A DNA stretch of 64,000 nucleotides from GCA-016699445 sp964555055. Lineage in GTDB: Bacteria > UBA10199 > JACPAL01 > GCA-016699445. The position numbers and the translations under genes were made by a program. Where the stretch lies: NCBI GenBank assembly GCA_964555055.1, contig CAZKQW010000006.1, positions 124,001-188,000 on the forward strand, read 5' to 3'. This document shows, piece after piece, positions 52,574 through 61,543 of this stretch (the stretch's first letter is position 1; every line of letters begins with the position of its first letter). The notes under the pieces were generated by a model, which was given only the letters and a program-made list of their open reading frames with translations, searched no databases and was not told where the DNA came from.

Positions 52574-53800
52574 TTAAAATATTTCCTCGATCCATTCTCT
52601 CATGCGCTCTTTCACACGTTGGTACACATTCTCCTCGCGATTGCGGAACAACCGGGCGCCCTGATGACGGCTTCCGTAAAGGACGAGGCCGACGCCCGTC
52701 GCGTGCAAGGGACTCTTCACGACATCCACTAAGCCACCGATTCCCTTCGGAATACCGCGACGCACCGGAAGATTAAAAACTTGTTCAGCCAATTCCGGCA
52801 TGCCCTCTAACAATGTGCTGCCACCGCTAATCACAATTCCCGAGGCAAGCAGGTCCTCATACCCCGACTTGGTGATCTCCTGCTTGATCAATGTGAAGAG
52901 TTCTTCGACGCGTGGCTCGATGATTTCCGAGAGGATTTGCCGGGAGAAAACACGATCTGGCCCGCCACCCACGGACGGAACCTCGATCCTCTCCTCACGT
53001 CCTACCATCGAGGAAAGCGCACACCCATGACGTGTTTTAATCTTCTCGGCCTCCACCACAGCCGTGCGTAATCCCACCGCGATATCATTCGTAATATGAT
53101 TCCCGCCGATTGAAAGAACTGATGTGTGAACTAAACTGCCTTCGGAGAACACGGCTAAATCCGTGGTGCCGCCGCCGATGTCGATGATCGCCACTCCCAA
53201 ATCTTTCTCTTCCTGAGAGAGAGTCGCTTCCGACGCCGCCAGCTGTTCCAGAATGATGTCGTTCACGTTCAAACCCGCGCGGTTGCAGCATTTGACGATG
53301 TTTTGGGCCGAAGTCACGGCGGCCGTCACGATGTGGACCTTGGCCTCTAAGCGCACACCCGACATGCCGACGGGATCTTTGATGCCGTCTTGACCGTCGA
53401 CGACGAACTCCTGCGGAATGACATGGATGACTTCCCGATCCAAGGGAATCGCCACGGCTTGGGCCGCGTCGATCGCCTTTTCGAGATCGATCGAACGGAC
53501 TTCGTTGTCCTTGAGGGCGCAAATGCCGTGGCTGTTGATGCCCCGGATATGGCCGCCCGCGATGCCCGTGTAGACGGAGGTAATCTTCTGTCCGCTGATC
53601 ACTTCGGCCTCCTCGATCGCCTTTCGGATCGACTCGACCGTGCTTTCGATATTGATCACGACCCCTTTTCTTAAGCCCTTCGAAGGAGCCGTGCCTACGC
53701 CGACGATATCGATGCCGTCATCGACGATTTCTCCGACGATGGCGGAAATCTTTGTCGTTCCGATATCCAGTCCCACTACGATGTTCTCTCTCTTACCCAT
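52574..53800 (-). CDS. ftsA: Cell-division protein FtsA
   Basis: 408 residues from the second ATG (53800), which is 7 nt from AAGGAG; the first ATG at 53806 is only one base from it. Actin-like fold: phosphate-1 motif VGLDIGTTKI, 1C domain GIAGGHIRGINSHG, phosphate-2 IDIGGGTTDLAVF, adenosine motif GIVISGGSTLLEGM. The end is an amphipathic membrane helix (VYQRVKERMREWIEEIF). Anchors FtsZ to the membrane. Lies between ftsQ and ftsZ as usual. Confidence 0.96.
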   Translation of the reverse strand: MGKRENIVVGLDIGTTKISAIVGEIVDDGIDIVGVGTAPSKGLRKGVVINIESTVESIRKAIEEAEVISGQKITSVYTGIAGGHIRGINSHGICALKDNEVRSIDLEKAIDAAQAVAIPLDREVIHVIPQEFVVDGQDGIKDPVGMSGVRLEAKVHIVTAAVTSAQNIVKCCNRAGLNVNDIILEQLAASEATLSQEEKDLGVAIIDIGGGTTDLAVFSEGSLVHTSVLSIGGNHITNDIAVGLRTAVVEAEKIKTRHGCALSSMVGREERIEVPSVGGGPDRVFSRQILSEIIEPRVEELFTLIKQEITKSGYEDLLASGIVISGGSTLLEGMPELAEQVFNLPVRRGIPKGIGGLVDVVKSPLHATGVGLVLYGSRHQGARLFRNREENVYQRVKERMREWIEEIF

Positions 53801-53832
53801 TGGCATTCTCCTTATGTGACTTACGATGGATC

Positions 53833-54624
53833 CTATACCTTTTGTTTGACGACGATGCGCCTTTCCAAAGTCAAATCGATGGATCGAGGCGTCTGGGACG
53901 CCGTTTTGATGGTTGGCCAGGCTTGCAAGAGCCTTATCTTGCGCGCGGACCAGATGCTTAGCTCCTTCGTCTCGTCTTTACCAAACGAGATCTGGATGCA
54001 CGGGTCCTGAGTGAAGAGGGTCAACTCCCCTTCTCGCCAATTCAATTCAGAGACGCCAAAAGCTTCCCCATCAAACCAGCTCAGCACCCGGACATAGTCT
54101 CTAAGATGGTCTTGAATTTCATCTTTGTTCAACCCCGTTAAAAGCGGCAGATCCTTCGAATCTTCCGCTTCCAATCTCTTAAAGATTTTCCCGCCGCCAT
54201 CGAGCAGATACAGGCCAGACTCCTTCGCGCTCGATGAGGATATCTCTAAAAGGGCCACCGGCATTCTTTCTTCGACTTCAATCAAGAGACGCCCAGGGAT
54301 GTGCTTGGACAAGGACACTTCTTTGACCCAGGGATAACGCAAAATATTTTCGCGCACTTTTACCAAGGAAAGCGTCAACAAGGGATCGCCTTTTTTCACC
54401 CCCGAAAGCTTTACAACGTCCAGTTCTTTTAAGTGAGCCGTCGGTTTGGGAACAACGATTTCATTCACGCGCAAAAAAGAAGGCGGTTTGGTCAAGACAG
54501 CACCAGAGCCTATAGCAACTATCAGCGAGATCACAGCAAACGAGATCCAGTGTTTTTTCTCGATCCGCCCTAAGGGATTCGCGATGTTCTTTTTGCGCTT
54601 CTTTTTCGTCTTCTCCATGATCAT
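53833..54624 (-). CDS. ftsQ: Cell-division protein FtsQ
   Basis: 263 residues from ATG 54624, whose ATGA overlaps the ddl stop; the longer reading inside ddl is rejected. A basic cytoplasmic tail (EKTKKKRKKN), one membrane span (~30-50), a POTRA domain (~62-135: LRVNEIVVPKPTAHLKELDV, then YPWVKEVSLSKHIPGRLLIEVEER) and a beta domain. Bridges cytoplasmic division proteins and the periplasmic FtsB/L/W/I complex. Sequence is divergent but order and architecture are decisive. Confidence 0.88.
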   Translation of the reverse strand: MIMEKTKKKRKKNIANPLGRIEKKHWISFAVISLIVAIGSGAVLTKPPSFLRVNEIVVPKPTAHLKELDVVKLSGVKKGDPLLTLSLVKVRENILRYPWVKEVSLSKHIPGRLLIEVEERMPVALLEISSSSAKESGLYLLDGGGKIFKRLEAEDSKDLPLLTGLNKDEIQDHLRDYVRVLSWFDGEAFGVSELNWREGELTLFTQDPCIQISFGKDETKELSIWSARKIRLLQAWPTIKTASQTPRSIDLTLERRIVVKQKV

Positions 54625-55580
54625 GGCGCCTTTTGTTCCGAGATCCTTTCCTTCAACGAAGCCGTCTTTAAGATCGCCTCGCATAAATCCTCGAACGACA
54701 TCCCGGCGGCTGCGGCCGCCTTCGGAACCAAACTCGTCTCGGTCATTCCCGGCAGGGTGTTCACTTCCAGGAAATACTCCTGTTCCTCTCCGTTCGCCGG
54801 TTTTTCTATCATGAAATCCAATCGCGCACAGCCTTCCAACGACATCACCGCGAAAATTTTTTCGGAAAGCCGCGAAACCCTTTCCCTGAGCGCTTCCGAG
54901 ATGGGCGCCGGGACGATGTACTCCGTCATCCCTTTGGTGTACTTGGAGGTGAAATCGTAAAAACCGCTCTTCGGCACGACCTGAATGATCGGAAGCACTT
55001 TGCCCGCGAGCACGCTGACGGTGATCTCCCCGCCTTGGATATACTGTTCCACGAGGACCTTGTCGTCGTATTGAAAGGAATTTTGAAGGGCATCCCGGAG
55101 TTCCTCGCCGTTTTTGACGATGCTCATGCCGATGGTCGACCCTTCCTGGGCCGGCTTGACGATGACAGGAAAGGATTGGATCTCTTGAAGGGATTTTTCC
55201 CTGTTCCCCGCAGTAACGACCGACCAGAGAGGCGTACGGACGCCGACCGTCCGGACGATCTGTTTCGTAAAATCCTTGTCCATCGCCAGCGAGGACGACA
55301 AAACGCCGCTTCCCGTATAGGGGATCCTCAAAGTCTCCAAAAGCCCTTGGATGGCTCCATCCTCCCCGAGACGCCCGTGGAGCGCGATGAAGGCCAAGTC
55401 CATATTGGCCGCCAAGATATCCTGGACGCCGGCGGTGCCGACCTTCACGTCTATCTCCACTACTTCATAGCCTTTTTTCCTCAAGGCCTTTGCGACGGCC
55501 GCACCGCTGCGCAAGGAGACTTCGCGCTCCTTGGAGACGCCGCCCAATAAAACACCGATTTTCTTTCCGGTAAGATCCAA
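54621..55580 (-). CDS. ddl: D-alanine-D-alanine ligase
   Basis: 319 residues from TTG 55580, supported by AGGAG six bases upstream. ATP-grasp enzyme: VLLGGVSKEREVSLRSG (~10-26), ALHGRLGEDGAIQGLLE (~67), PYTGSGVLSSSLAMDK, VKPAQEGSTIGMS and FLEVNTLPGMTETSLVPKAAAA. Makes D-Ala-D-Ala for the peptidoglycan stem. The start YTGSGVL...K pattern is of the vancomycin-sensitive (Tyr) type. Overlaps ftsQ by ATGA. Confidence 0.96.
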   Translation of the reverse strand: MDLTGKKIGVLLGGVSKEREVSLRSGAAVAKALRKKGYEVVEIDVKVGTAGVQDILAANMDLAFIALHGRLGEDGAIQGLLETLRIPYTGSGVLSSSLAMDKDFTKQIVRTVGVRTPLWSVVTAGNREKSLQEIQSFPVIVKPAQEGSTIGMSIVKNGEELRDALQNSFQYDDKVLVEQYIQGGEITVSVLAGKVLPIIQVVPKSGFYDFTSKYTKGMTEYIVPAPISEALRERVSRLSEKIFAVMSLEGCARLDFMIEKPANGEEQEYFLEVNTLPGMTETSLVPKAAAAAGMSFEDLCEAILKTASLKERISEQKAP

Positions 55581-55612
55581 CGCTTCTCCTAGCTTCCCTT
55601 ACTCTTCTCCGA

Positions 55613-56581
55613 TTATTCTTCTCCAACGATGCGCACTTCGGTTTCCAGGCGCACGCCGAACTTTTCCTTCACCTTATCCTTCACCAAACCAATCAACACC
55701 AAGACATCCTTCGCCGTTGTTCCGGAAGAAGATCCGCATCCTTCGTTCACTATCCAGTTGGCGTGTTTGGGCGAAATGCGAGCGCCGCCGACACGAATGT
55801 TCTTGAGTCCAGCCTCCTCGATCAACTGGCCGGCGAAGACGCGTTTGCCGCCCGACTTGCCTTGAGGGCTTTGCGGATTGCGGAAAACGGAACCGAGACT
55901 CGGCACGTTCAGGGGCTGAGTCTCCAGGCGATAGGATCTGTATTTTTGGATTTTGACCCAGATGGAATCGGCGATTTCTGTCGATAGCGGTTTCAATTGG
56001 ACGACGGCCGATAGCACAACGGAATTTTTTGGGAAATGACTTTCGCGATACGCGTAAGAAAAAAATTCTTTCGGCTTCGTTTGGATCCTTCCGTCTTTAT
56101 CGACGAAGGTCACGCTCTTTAAAATCCCGGAGATGTCTCCGTCCTTGGTGCCAGCGTTCATGATGAGGGCGCCTCCGACGTTTCCCGGGATGCCCGCCAG
56201 CACCTCCGCGCCGCCGAGGCCTTTTTCCGCGCAGAACTCGACCAAACGCGGGAGCCCGACGCCCGCCTCGACGTACACGTCCGCGGCGTCCTTCGTTTCG
56301 TTTTCGACACGGATTTGGTTGAAGCCTTGCGATAGATTCATCGTAACGCCGCGAATCCCCTTGTCGTGGACCAGCAAATTGCTTCCCGCGCCCAGAACGG
56401 TCAGTGGAAGACGTTCGGCCTTGGTCCAAGCGAGCAATTTTTGCACCTCATCGATCGTCCTCGGGTACGCGAGGGCGTCCGCGGGCCCTCCCACGCGGAT
56501 GGACGTGTATTTCGACATCGGTTCGTCGAAAAGGACGTGCCCGCACAGCGTTCTGATTTTTTCCTTAGTCTCTTCGTTCAT
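55613..56581 (-). CDS. murB: UDP-N-acetylenolpyruvoylglucosamine reductase MurB
   Basis: 322 residues from ATG 56581, overlapping the murC stop (ATGA). FAD-binding segments VGGPADALAYPRTIDEV and GAGSNLLVHDKGIRGV, GIPGNVGGALIMNAG (~135), the catalytic region YRESHF, and FRNPQ / AGLKNIRVGGARISPKHANWI near the end. Reduces the enolpyruvyl ether to UDP-MurNAc. Part of the tightly packed dcw operon. Confidence 0.96.
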   Translation of the reverse strand: MNEETKEKIRTLCGHVLFDEPMSKYTSIRVGGPADALAYPRTIDEVQKLLAWTKAERLPLTVLGAGSNLLVHDKGIRGVTMNLSQGFNQIRVENETKDAADVYVEAGVGLPRLVEFCAEKGLGGAEVLAGIPGNVGGALIMNAGTKDGDISGILKSVTFVDKDGRIQTKPKEFFSYAYRESHFPKNSVVLSAVVQLKPLSTEIADSIWVKIQKYRSYRLETQPLNVPSLGSVFRNPQSPQGKSGGKRVFAGQLIEEAGLKNIRVGGARISPKHANWIVNEGCGSSSGTTAKDVLVLIGLVKDKVKEKFGVRLETEVRIVGEE

Positions 56582-58026
56582 AAATGTCCCGCGCACTTCT
56601 CGGCCAAAGCCTTCCCCGCCTTATAAATATCCCCCGCGCCCAAGGTCAGGACGTAGTCCCCCGCTTGGAGGCGGGGAAACACGGCGTCCGCGATCTCGGA
56701 GACCAACGGCACGTGCTGGACCGCCTGACCGGGCAACTGGGCCTGGATGGTCTCGGCCAAGATCTTTCCGCTCACGCCTTGGATCGGCTCTTCGCTCGCC
56801 GCGTAGATATCGGTGACGATCACCTGATCGGCCTCCATGAAAGCCGCCGGAAAATCCTCCATCAGGTCCTTGGTCCGCGTGTAACGGTGCGGTTGGAACA
56901 AGACCCAGAGTCTTTTCTTTCCGATGGCTTGCCGGAGGGCTGCGAGCGTCGCCTTAATTTCCTCCGGATGGTGTCCGTAATCGTCAATGATGACGGGGGT
57001 CTGGGTTTCACCCGGCCCCCCGCGCCTCAAACCGGCCGAGCCGGATTTTCGGCTTAGCTTCGCTTCAGGTTTTGGGTAAACGAGTTCCAAACGGCGGCCG
57101 ATCCCGCGGAATTCCTTCAAGGCCTTGCGGATGTCCGAGAACTTGACGCCCAATTCGCAACCCACCGCGATGGCGGCCAAGCTGTTCAGGATATTGTGCA
57201 TGCCCGGGAGGTTGAGATGGACCTTTCCCAAGACGTGTTCGCCATGCGTGACTTCGAATTCGCTGCCCCATCCCTTGAGATGGATCTTCTTCGCCTGGTA
57301 ATCCGCTTTTTGGTGGATGGCGTAAGTCACTTTCCGCTTCGTAAAATGCTCGGCCATGCGGGCGGTCTCTGGATGGTCGGCGCAAAAAACCGCCAAACCG
57401 AAGAACGGGATCTTGCCGGCGAACTCCTCGAACGTCCTCTTCAGGGACTCGAAATCCCGGTAATGGTCCATGTGCTCGCGGTCGATGTTGGTCACGACCG
57501 CGATCGTCGGGTTCAAGTGCAGGAAGGAACCGTCCGACTCGTCGGCTTCCGCGACGAGGTAATCGCCCTTGCCCAAACGGGCGTTGGTGCGGAAATTCCG
57601 GACGCGTCCGCCCACCACCATGGTCGGGTCCAAGCCGCCCGCGTCCAGGAGGCTCGCGACCAGCGACGTCGTCGTGGTCTTCCCGTGGCTCCCCGCGACG
57701 GCGATCCCGTACTTCAAGCGCATGAGCTCGGCCAGCATCTCGGCGCGCGCGATGACGGGGATGCCTTCCTTCTGGGCCCGCAACACTTCCGGGTTCGCCT
57801 TGGAGACGGCCGACGACGTCACCACCACCTGGGCCTTCTTCAAGTTATCGCTGCGGTGGCCGATGTAGACCTTGGCCCCGCGCCTTTTGAGACGGTTGGT
57901 AACGGGAGAGCTCTTCACGTCCGAGCCGCTGACCCGACACCCGAGCGTCAGGAGGATCTCGGCGATGCCGCTCATGCCGATGCCTCCGATGCCTACGAAA
58001 TGGATGTCTTTTAAGGTCGGGTACAT
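56578..58026 (-). CDS. murC: UDP-N-acetylmuramate-L-alanine ligase MurC
   Basis: 482 residues from ATG 58026 (MYPTLKDIHFVGIGGIGMSG), sharing TAATG with murG; longer upstream readings lie inside murG. Rossmann-like N-domain, ATP loop AVAGSHGKTTTTSLVA (~105), then EADESDGSF, NIDREHMDHY and IIDDYGHHPEEI. Between the central and C-terminal domains is an extra ~20-residue, Ser/Gly/Arg-rich insertion (LSRKSGSAGLRRGGPGET). Adds L-Ala to UDP-MurNAc. Confidence 0.96.
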   Translation of the reverse strand: MYPTLKDIHFVGIGGIGMSGIAEILLTLGCRVSGSDVKSSPVTNRLKRRGAKVYIGHRSDNLKKAQVVVTSSAVSKANPEVLRAQKEGIPVIARAEMLAELMRLKYGIAVAGSHGKTTTTSLVASLLDAGGLDPTMVVGGRVRNFRTNARLGKGDYLVAEADESDGSFLHLNPTIAVVTNIDREHMDHYRDFESLKRTFEEFAGKIPFFGLAVFCADHPETARMAEHFTKRKVTYAIHQKADYQAKKIHLKGWGSEFEVTHGEHVLGKVHLNLPGMHNILNSLAAIAVGCELGVKFSDIRKALKEFRGIGRRLELVYPKPEAKLSRKSGSAGLRRGGPGETQTPVIIDDYGHHPEEIKATLAALRQAIGKKRLWVLFQPHRYTRTKDLMEDFPAAFMEADQVIVTDIYAASEEPIQGVSGKILAETIQAQLPGQAVQHVPLVSEIADAVFPRLQAGDYVLTLGAGDIYKAGKALAEKCAGHL

Positions 58027-59090
58027 TAAGCGGCCCTCTTCACTTCGTCGAAAACGGTTTCCGTCGCGGGCTTGGCCCTCATTTTCGCCAAACAATCGCT
58101 CATGCGCTGCAACGCCTCGCGGTGGTCACGGTAAAAGAGGATGCGTTCGACAAGCTTCCCCTTAAGTTCTGCGTTCAAGATCATCTCGGCCCCCTCCATT
58201 CTCACCACCGATTGGGCGTTCCAACGCTGGTGGTCGTCGGCGGCGAAGGGATAAGGCACAAGAATCGACGGGATGCGGGCTTCGATGAGCTCGGCCACGG
58301 TCGAGGCCCCACTCCGGCTGATCACCAAATCGACTTGCCGGTATAAGCCGAGCATGTCCTGGACGAAAGCCTTCACTTCGGAGGTGACATTCTTCAATCC
58401 TTCGTAGCTTTTTCTCACGTTCTCGTAATCGCTCGCTCCCGTCTGGTGAATGACGTGGAAGAGACCCACCTTTTCTAAAGCGGGCAGGGCGTCCACCACC
58501 GCTTCGTTCAAACCGCGTGCCCCCTGGCTACCCCCGATCACGGCAATCGTGAAACGTCCCTCAGACGAGGGCTTTTTCCTCTCGAGCCGGGAGATTTCCT
58601 CGCGCACAGGAGTGCCGGTCACGATGACCTTCTCCTTCGGGAAAAAACGCTCGGTCTCGGGGAACATCACGCACACGCGGTTGGCGAAGAAACCCAACCA
58701 TTTGTTCGTGAGTCCGGGAATGCTGTTGGGCTCCAGGATCAATCGGGGAATGCTCAAGGCCGTCGCCGCCACGAGCATGGGGCCGGAACTATAGCCGCCG
58801 ATCCCGAAAATGACGTCCGGCCGCGCGGCCTTCAGGATCTTCATCGCCTCCCAAAAGGAAAGGGGCAAGCCGGCGACCGTCTTCAATTTCGCGAAGACGC
58901 TCTCTCCCTTAAGGCGACCCACCGACAGGCCGGTGTGGGGGAATCCGTAGCGTTGGATGATCTCGCGCTCCAATCCCCTCTTGGACCCCACGAAGGACAC
59001 GTCCCAGCCGGACGCCTGCGCGAGCTGCGCCAACGCGATCCCTGGGAATAAATGTCCGCCGGTGCCTCCGGCCGCTATCAAGAGTCTCAT
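58026..59090 (-). CDS. murG: UDP-GlcNAc:undecaprenyl-PP-MurNAc transferase MurG
   Basis: 354 residues. Donor/acceptor loops AAGGTGGHLFPGIALAQ (~6-22), GIGGYSSGPMLVAA (~95), IGGSQGARGLNE (~185) and the UDP-GlcNAc pocket SRSGASTVAELIEARIPSILVPYP split at ~260-285. A peripheral inner-membrane GT28 glycosyltransferase that makes lipid II. Stop shared with the murC start. Confidence 0.97.
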   Translation of the reverse strand: MRLLIAAGGTGGHLFPGIALAQLAQASGWDVSFVGSKRGLEREIIQRYGFPHTGLSVGRLKGESVFAKLKTVAGLPLSFWEAMKILKAARPDVIFGIGGYSSGPMLVAATALSIPRLILEPNSIPGLTNKWLGFFANRVCVMFPETERFFPKEKVIVTGTPVREEISRLERKKPSSEGRFTIAVIGGSQGARGLNEAVVDALPALEKVGLFHVIHQTGASDYENVRKSYEGLKNVTSEVKAFVQDMLGLYRQVDLVISRSGASTVAELIEARIPSILVPYPFAADDHQRWNAQSVVRMEGAEMILNAELKGKLVERILFYRDHREALQRMSDCLAKMRAKPATETVFDEVKRAA

Positions 59091-59100
59091 AGGTCTCTCT

Positions 59101-60207
59101 TCATAATTCCGTTCGCGACGATACGTTCAATAATAAACCCACCCCGAGCAAAGCGATGATCAACGAAGTCCCCCCGTAACTTAGGAAAGGCAAGGCCAAG
59201 CCCTTCGTCGGCAACAAACCCATCACGACGCTGATGTTGAAGACCGCCTGCAGGCCGAACATGAATCCGATGCCGATGGCGAGGTATTGGGAGAACGCGT
59301 CCGGGGCTTTCCAAGCGATCGCGAAAGCCCGGAACACCCAAACCGCGAAAAGAACGATGACGATCATCGTGCCGAACAAACCCAATTCCTCTCCGACGAC
59401 GGAGAAGATGAAGTCCGTATGCGCTTCCGGCAGGTAAAAAAGCTTTTGCTTCCCCTCGCCCAAGCCTTGGCCGAAAAGACCTCCGCTATGGAAGGCCAGG
59501 AAGGATTGGATGATCTGGAAGCCCGCGCCTTTTTCGTATCGCCACGGGTCTAAAAAGGCCATGATGCGTTGGCGCCGGTAGGCGACGCCCGCCACTAGGT
59601 AATAAAAGGCGGGCATGGCCAGGAGGATTTCGGAAATCAGATAGGAAGGCTTGGCGCCACCGACGAACATCAGCATGAAGACGGTCGCCCCGAGGACGAC
59701 GGCGTTCCCCAGGTCCTTCCCCGCGAGGATGAGCAGGATCATGAGTCCCGAAATCACCATGGGCGGCGCGAACCCCACGAGGAAGATTTTGATCTTCTCC
59801 TGCTTCTTGCTCAGGACGTGCGCCAAGAAAAGGACGACGGCGAATTTCCCCAGCTCGGTGGGTTGGAACGTCAACGGCCCCAGCTTCAACCAACGCTGGG
59901 CGCCCAAAGCCTTGACCCCGAGGCCCGGCACAAGCACCAAAACGAGAAGAAGAAGCGAAACCGCGAAAACCGGATAAACGAGCTGGCGCCATCTTTCCAA
60001 AGGGAGCTTCCACCCGACGAAAAGGGCTCCGCAACCTAGGATCAAGGCGATGAATTCCTTCTTCAGGAAGAAAAGGCTGTCGTGGTAGCGCTCGCGCGCC
60101 AAAATGGCCGTCGCCGAATAGACCATCGTCAATCCCAAACCCACCAGCAACACTGTGGTGAGGAGGAGTGTGTAGTCGAAATGTTTTTTCACGTACTCTT
60201 TCACCAT
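59101..60207 (-). CDS. ftsW: SEDS peptidoglycan polymerase FtsW
   Basis: 368 residues with about ten membrane spans. SEDS signatures: LLLTTVLLVGLGLTMVYSAT at the start, GAQRWLKLGPLTFQPTELGK (~98-117, split), the extracellular loop with AHTDFIFSVVGEELG (~265) and GLLPTKGLALPFLSYGGTSL near the end. Septal glycan polymerase working with a class-B PBP. GGAG ribosome-binding site lies within the murD 3' end. Confidence 0.96.
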   Translation of the reverse strand: MVKEYVKKHFDYTLLLTTVLLVGLGLTMVYSATAILARERYHDSLFFLKKEFIALILGCGALFVGWKLPLERWRQLVYPVFAVSLLLLVLVLVPGLGVKALGAQRWLKLGPLTFQPTELGKFAVVLFLAHVLSKKQEKIKIFLVGFAPPMVISGLMILLILAGKDLGNAVVLGATVFMLMFVGGAKPSYLISEILLAMPAFYYLVAGVAYRRQRIMAFLDPWRYEKGAGFQIIQSFLAFHSGGLFGQGLGEGKQKLFYLPEAHTDFIFSVVGEELGLFGTMIVIVLFAVWVFRAFAIAWKAPDAFSQYLAIGIGFMFGLQAVFNISVVMGLLPTKGLALPFLSYGGTSLIIALLGVGLLLNVSSRTEL

Positions 60208-60209
60208 CT

Positions 60210-61541
60210 TTACAAACTCCTCACGATCCTCTGAAATGTATCTCCACGGTCCTTATAATCCTTGAATTGATCGAAACTGGAGCAGGCCGGGGACAGGAGG
60301 ACCACATCGCCGGACGTCGCCCGTTGATGAGCCAAGGCGACGGCGTCCCGCAAGGTGTCACTCTTCAAAACCACCGTGTAACCCGATAAGGCATTGGCTA
60401 TTTTATCCTTCGCCTCGCCAATCACGATGACGGCTTTAGCCTTCTTGCGGGAGATTTTTGCCAAAGGCTCGTAACTGCCTTCCTTGTCGCGGCCGCCGGC
60501 GATCAGGAAGACCTGTCCGTCGTCGAACCCCTCGAGGGCGCGCACGACGGCGTCCACGTTAGTGGCTTTCGAGTCGTCGAAATAAGGAACGTCGTTGACT
60601 TTCTTCACGAACTGAACCCGATGGGGCAATCCCACGAAGCACTCCAACACCTTGAGGATAGTCTTTATCGAGCAGCCCGCCTCGCGCGCGGCGACGATGG
60701 AAGCCATCATGTTCTCCACGTTGTGCACGCCCCGCAGGGATGCCTTGACCAGAGGGTATTTTTCCTTGCCGTAGAAAATCGTGCCGTGGGCATCTGGACG
60801 ATCGCACCAAACCGCGACGCCTTTTGATTTTCGGACGGAAAACGAAACTTTTTTGGCCTTGGCTTTCTGGACTCCCTTGCGCGCCAGAGCGTCCTCGTCG
60901 TTGTAGATGACGGTATCCGTCCCTTTTTGTTCCTCAAAGACGCGGAACTTCGCCTGGGCATATTCCTGAAGGGACGCGTAGCGGTCCAAATGGTCTTCGG
61001 TGATGTTGAGGATCAGGCTGATGCGGGGTCGGAAGGTCGCCATCGTCTCCAATTGGTAGCTCGAGACTTCGACGACGACCCAATCCAGCTTCTTCCCTTC
61101 CCGCACGACTTCGATCAGCGGCTTCCCGATATTGCCCGCCAGGTCCGTCCGGAACCCTTCCTTCTTCAATAATTCGTACAAAAGCGTCGCCACGGTCGAC
61201 TTCCCGTTCGTGCCGGTCACGGCGATGAGGGGCGCCTTCAAATAAAGACAGGCTAAACCCATCTCCCCTAAAATCGTGGTTTTCTTTTTCCTCGCGGTTT
61301 CCAGGGCGGGATGGCGGGTCGGCACCCCCGGGGAGATGACGATGAGGTCCTGCCCGGCGACGGTCTCGGCGGTGAGATTCCCCCAATGAGCCTTAACCAA
61401 CTTGGCCCAAGCCGCTGGCAACGCTTTCTCCACCTGATCGTTCAACGAGACGATGGCCTTCTCTTCCAGAAGAAAGCGGACCAAGGCCTCGCCCGAGACT
61501 CCGTAACCGACCACCAAAATTTTCTTCCCCTTCAAGATCAT
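60210..61541 (-). CDS. murD: UDP-N-acetylmuramoylalanine-D-glutamate ligase MurD
   Basis: 443 residues from ATG 61541 (MILKGKKILVVGYGVSGEAL), two nt after the mraY stop; upstream in-frame codons lie inside mraY. SPGVPTRHP, ATP loop AVTGTNGKSTVATLLYELL (~108), LNITEDHLDRY, then DDSKATNVDAVVRAL and LIAGGRDK. Adds D-Glu to UDP-MurNAc-L-Ala. Confidence 0.96.
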   Translation of the reverse strand: MILKGKKILVVGYGVSGEALVRFLLEEKAIVSLNDQVEKALPAAWAKLVKAHWGNLTAETVAGQDLIVISPGVPTRHPALETARKKKTTILGEMGLACLYLKAPLIAVTGTNGKSTVATLLYELLKKEGFRTDLAGNIGKPLIEVVREGKKLDWVVVEVSSYQLETMATFRPRISLILNITEDHLDRYASLQEYAQAKFRVFEEQKGTDTVIYNDEDALARKGVQKAKAKKVSFSVRKSKGVAVWCDRPDAHGTIFYGKEKYPLVKASLRGVHNVENMMASIVAAREAGCSIKTILKVLECFVGLPHRVQFVKKVNDVPYFDDSKATNVDAVVRALEGFDDGQVFLIAGGRDKEGSYEPLAKISRKKAKAVIVIGEAKDKIANALSGYTVVLKSDTLRDAVALAHQRATSGDVVLLSPACSSFDQFKDYKDRGDTFQRIVRSL

Positions 61542-61543
61542 GG

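Noticed and set aside
56584..58014. Plus-strand frames opposite murC (157-272 residues)
   Set aside because: Antisense shadows in GC-rich DNA; the minus strand carries unmistakable Mur ligase motifs.
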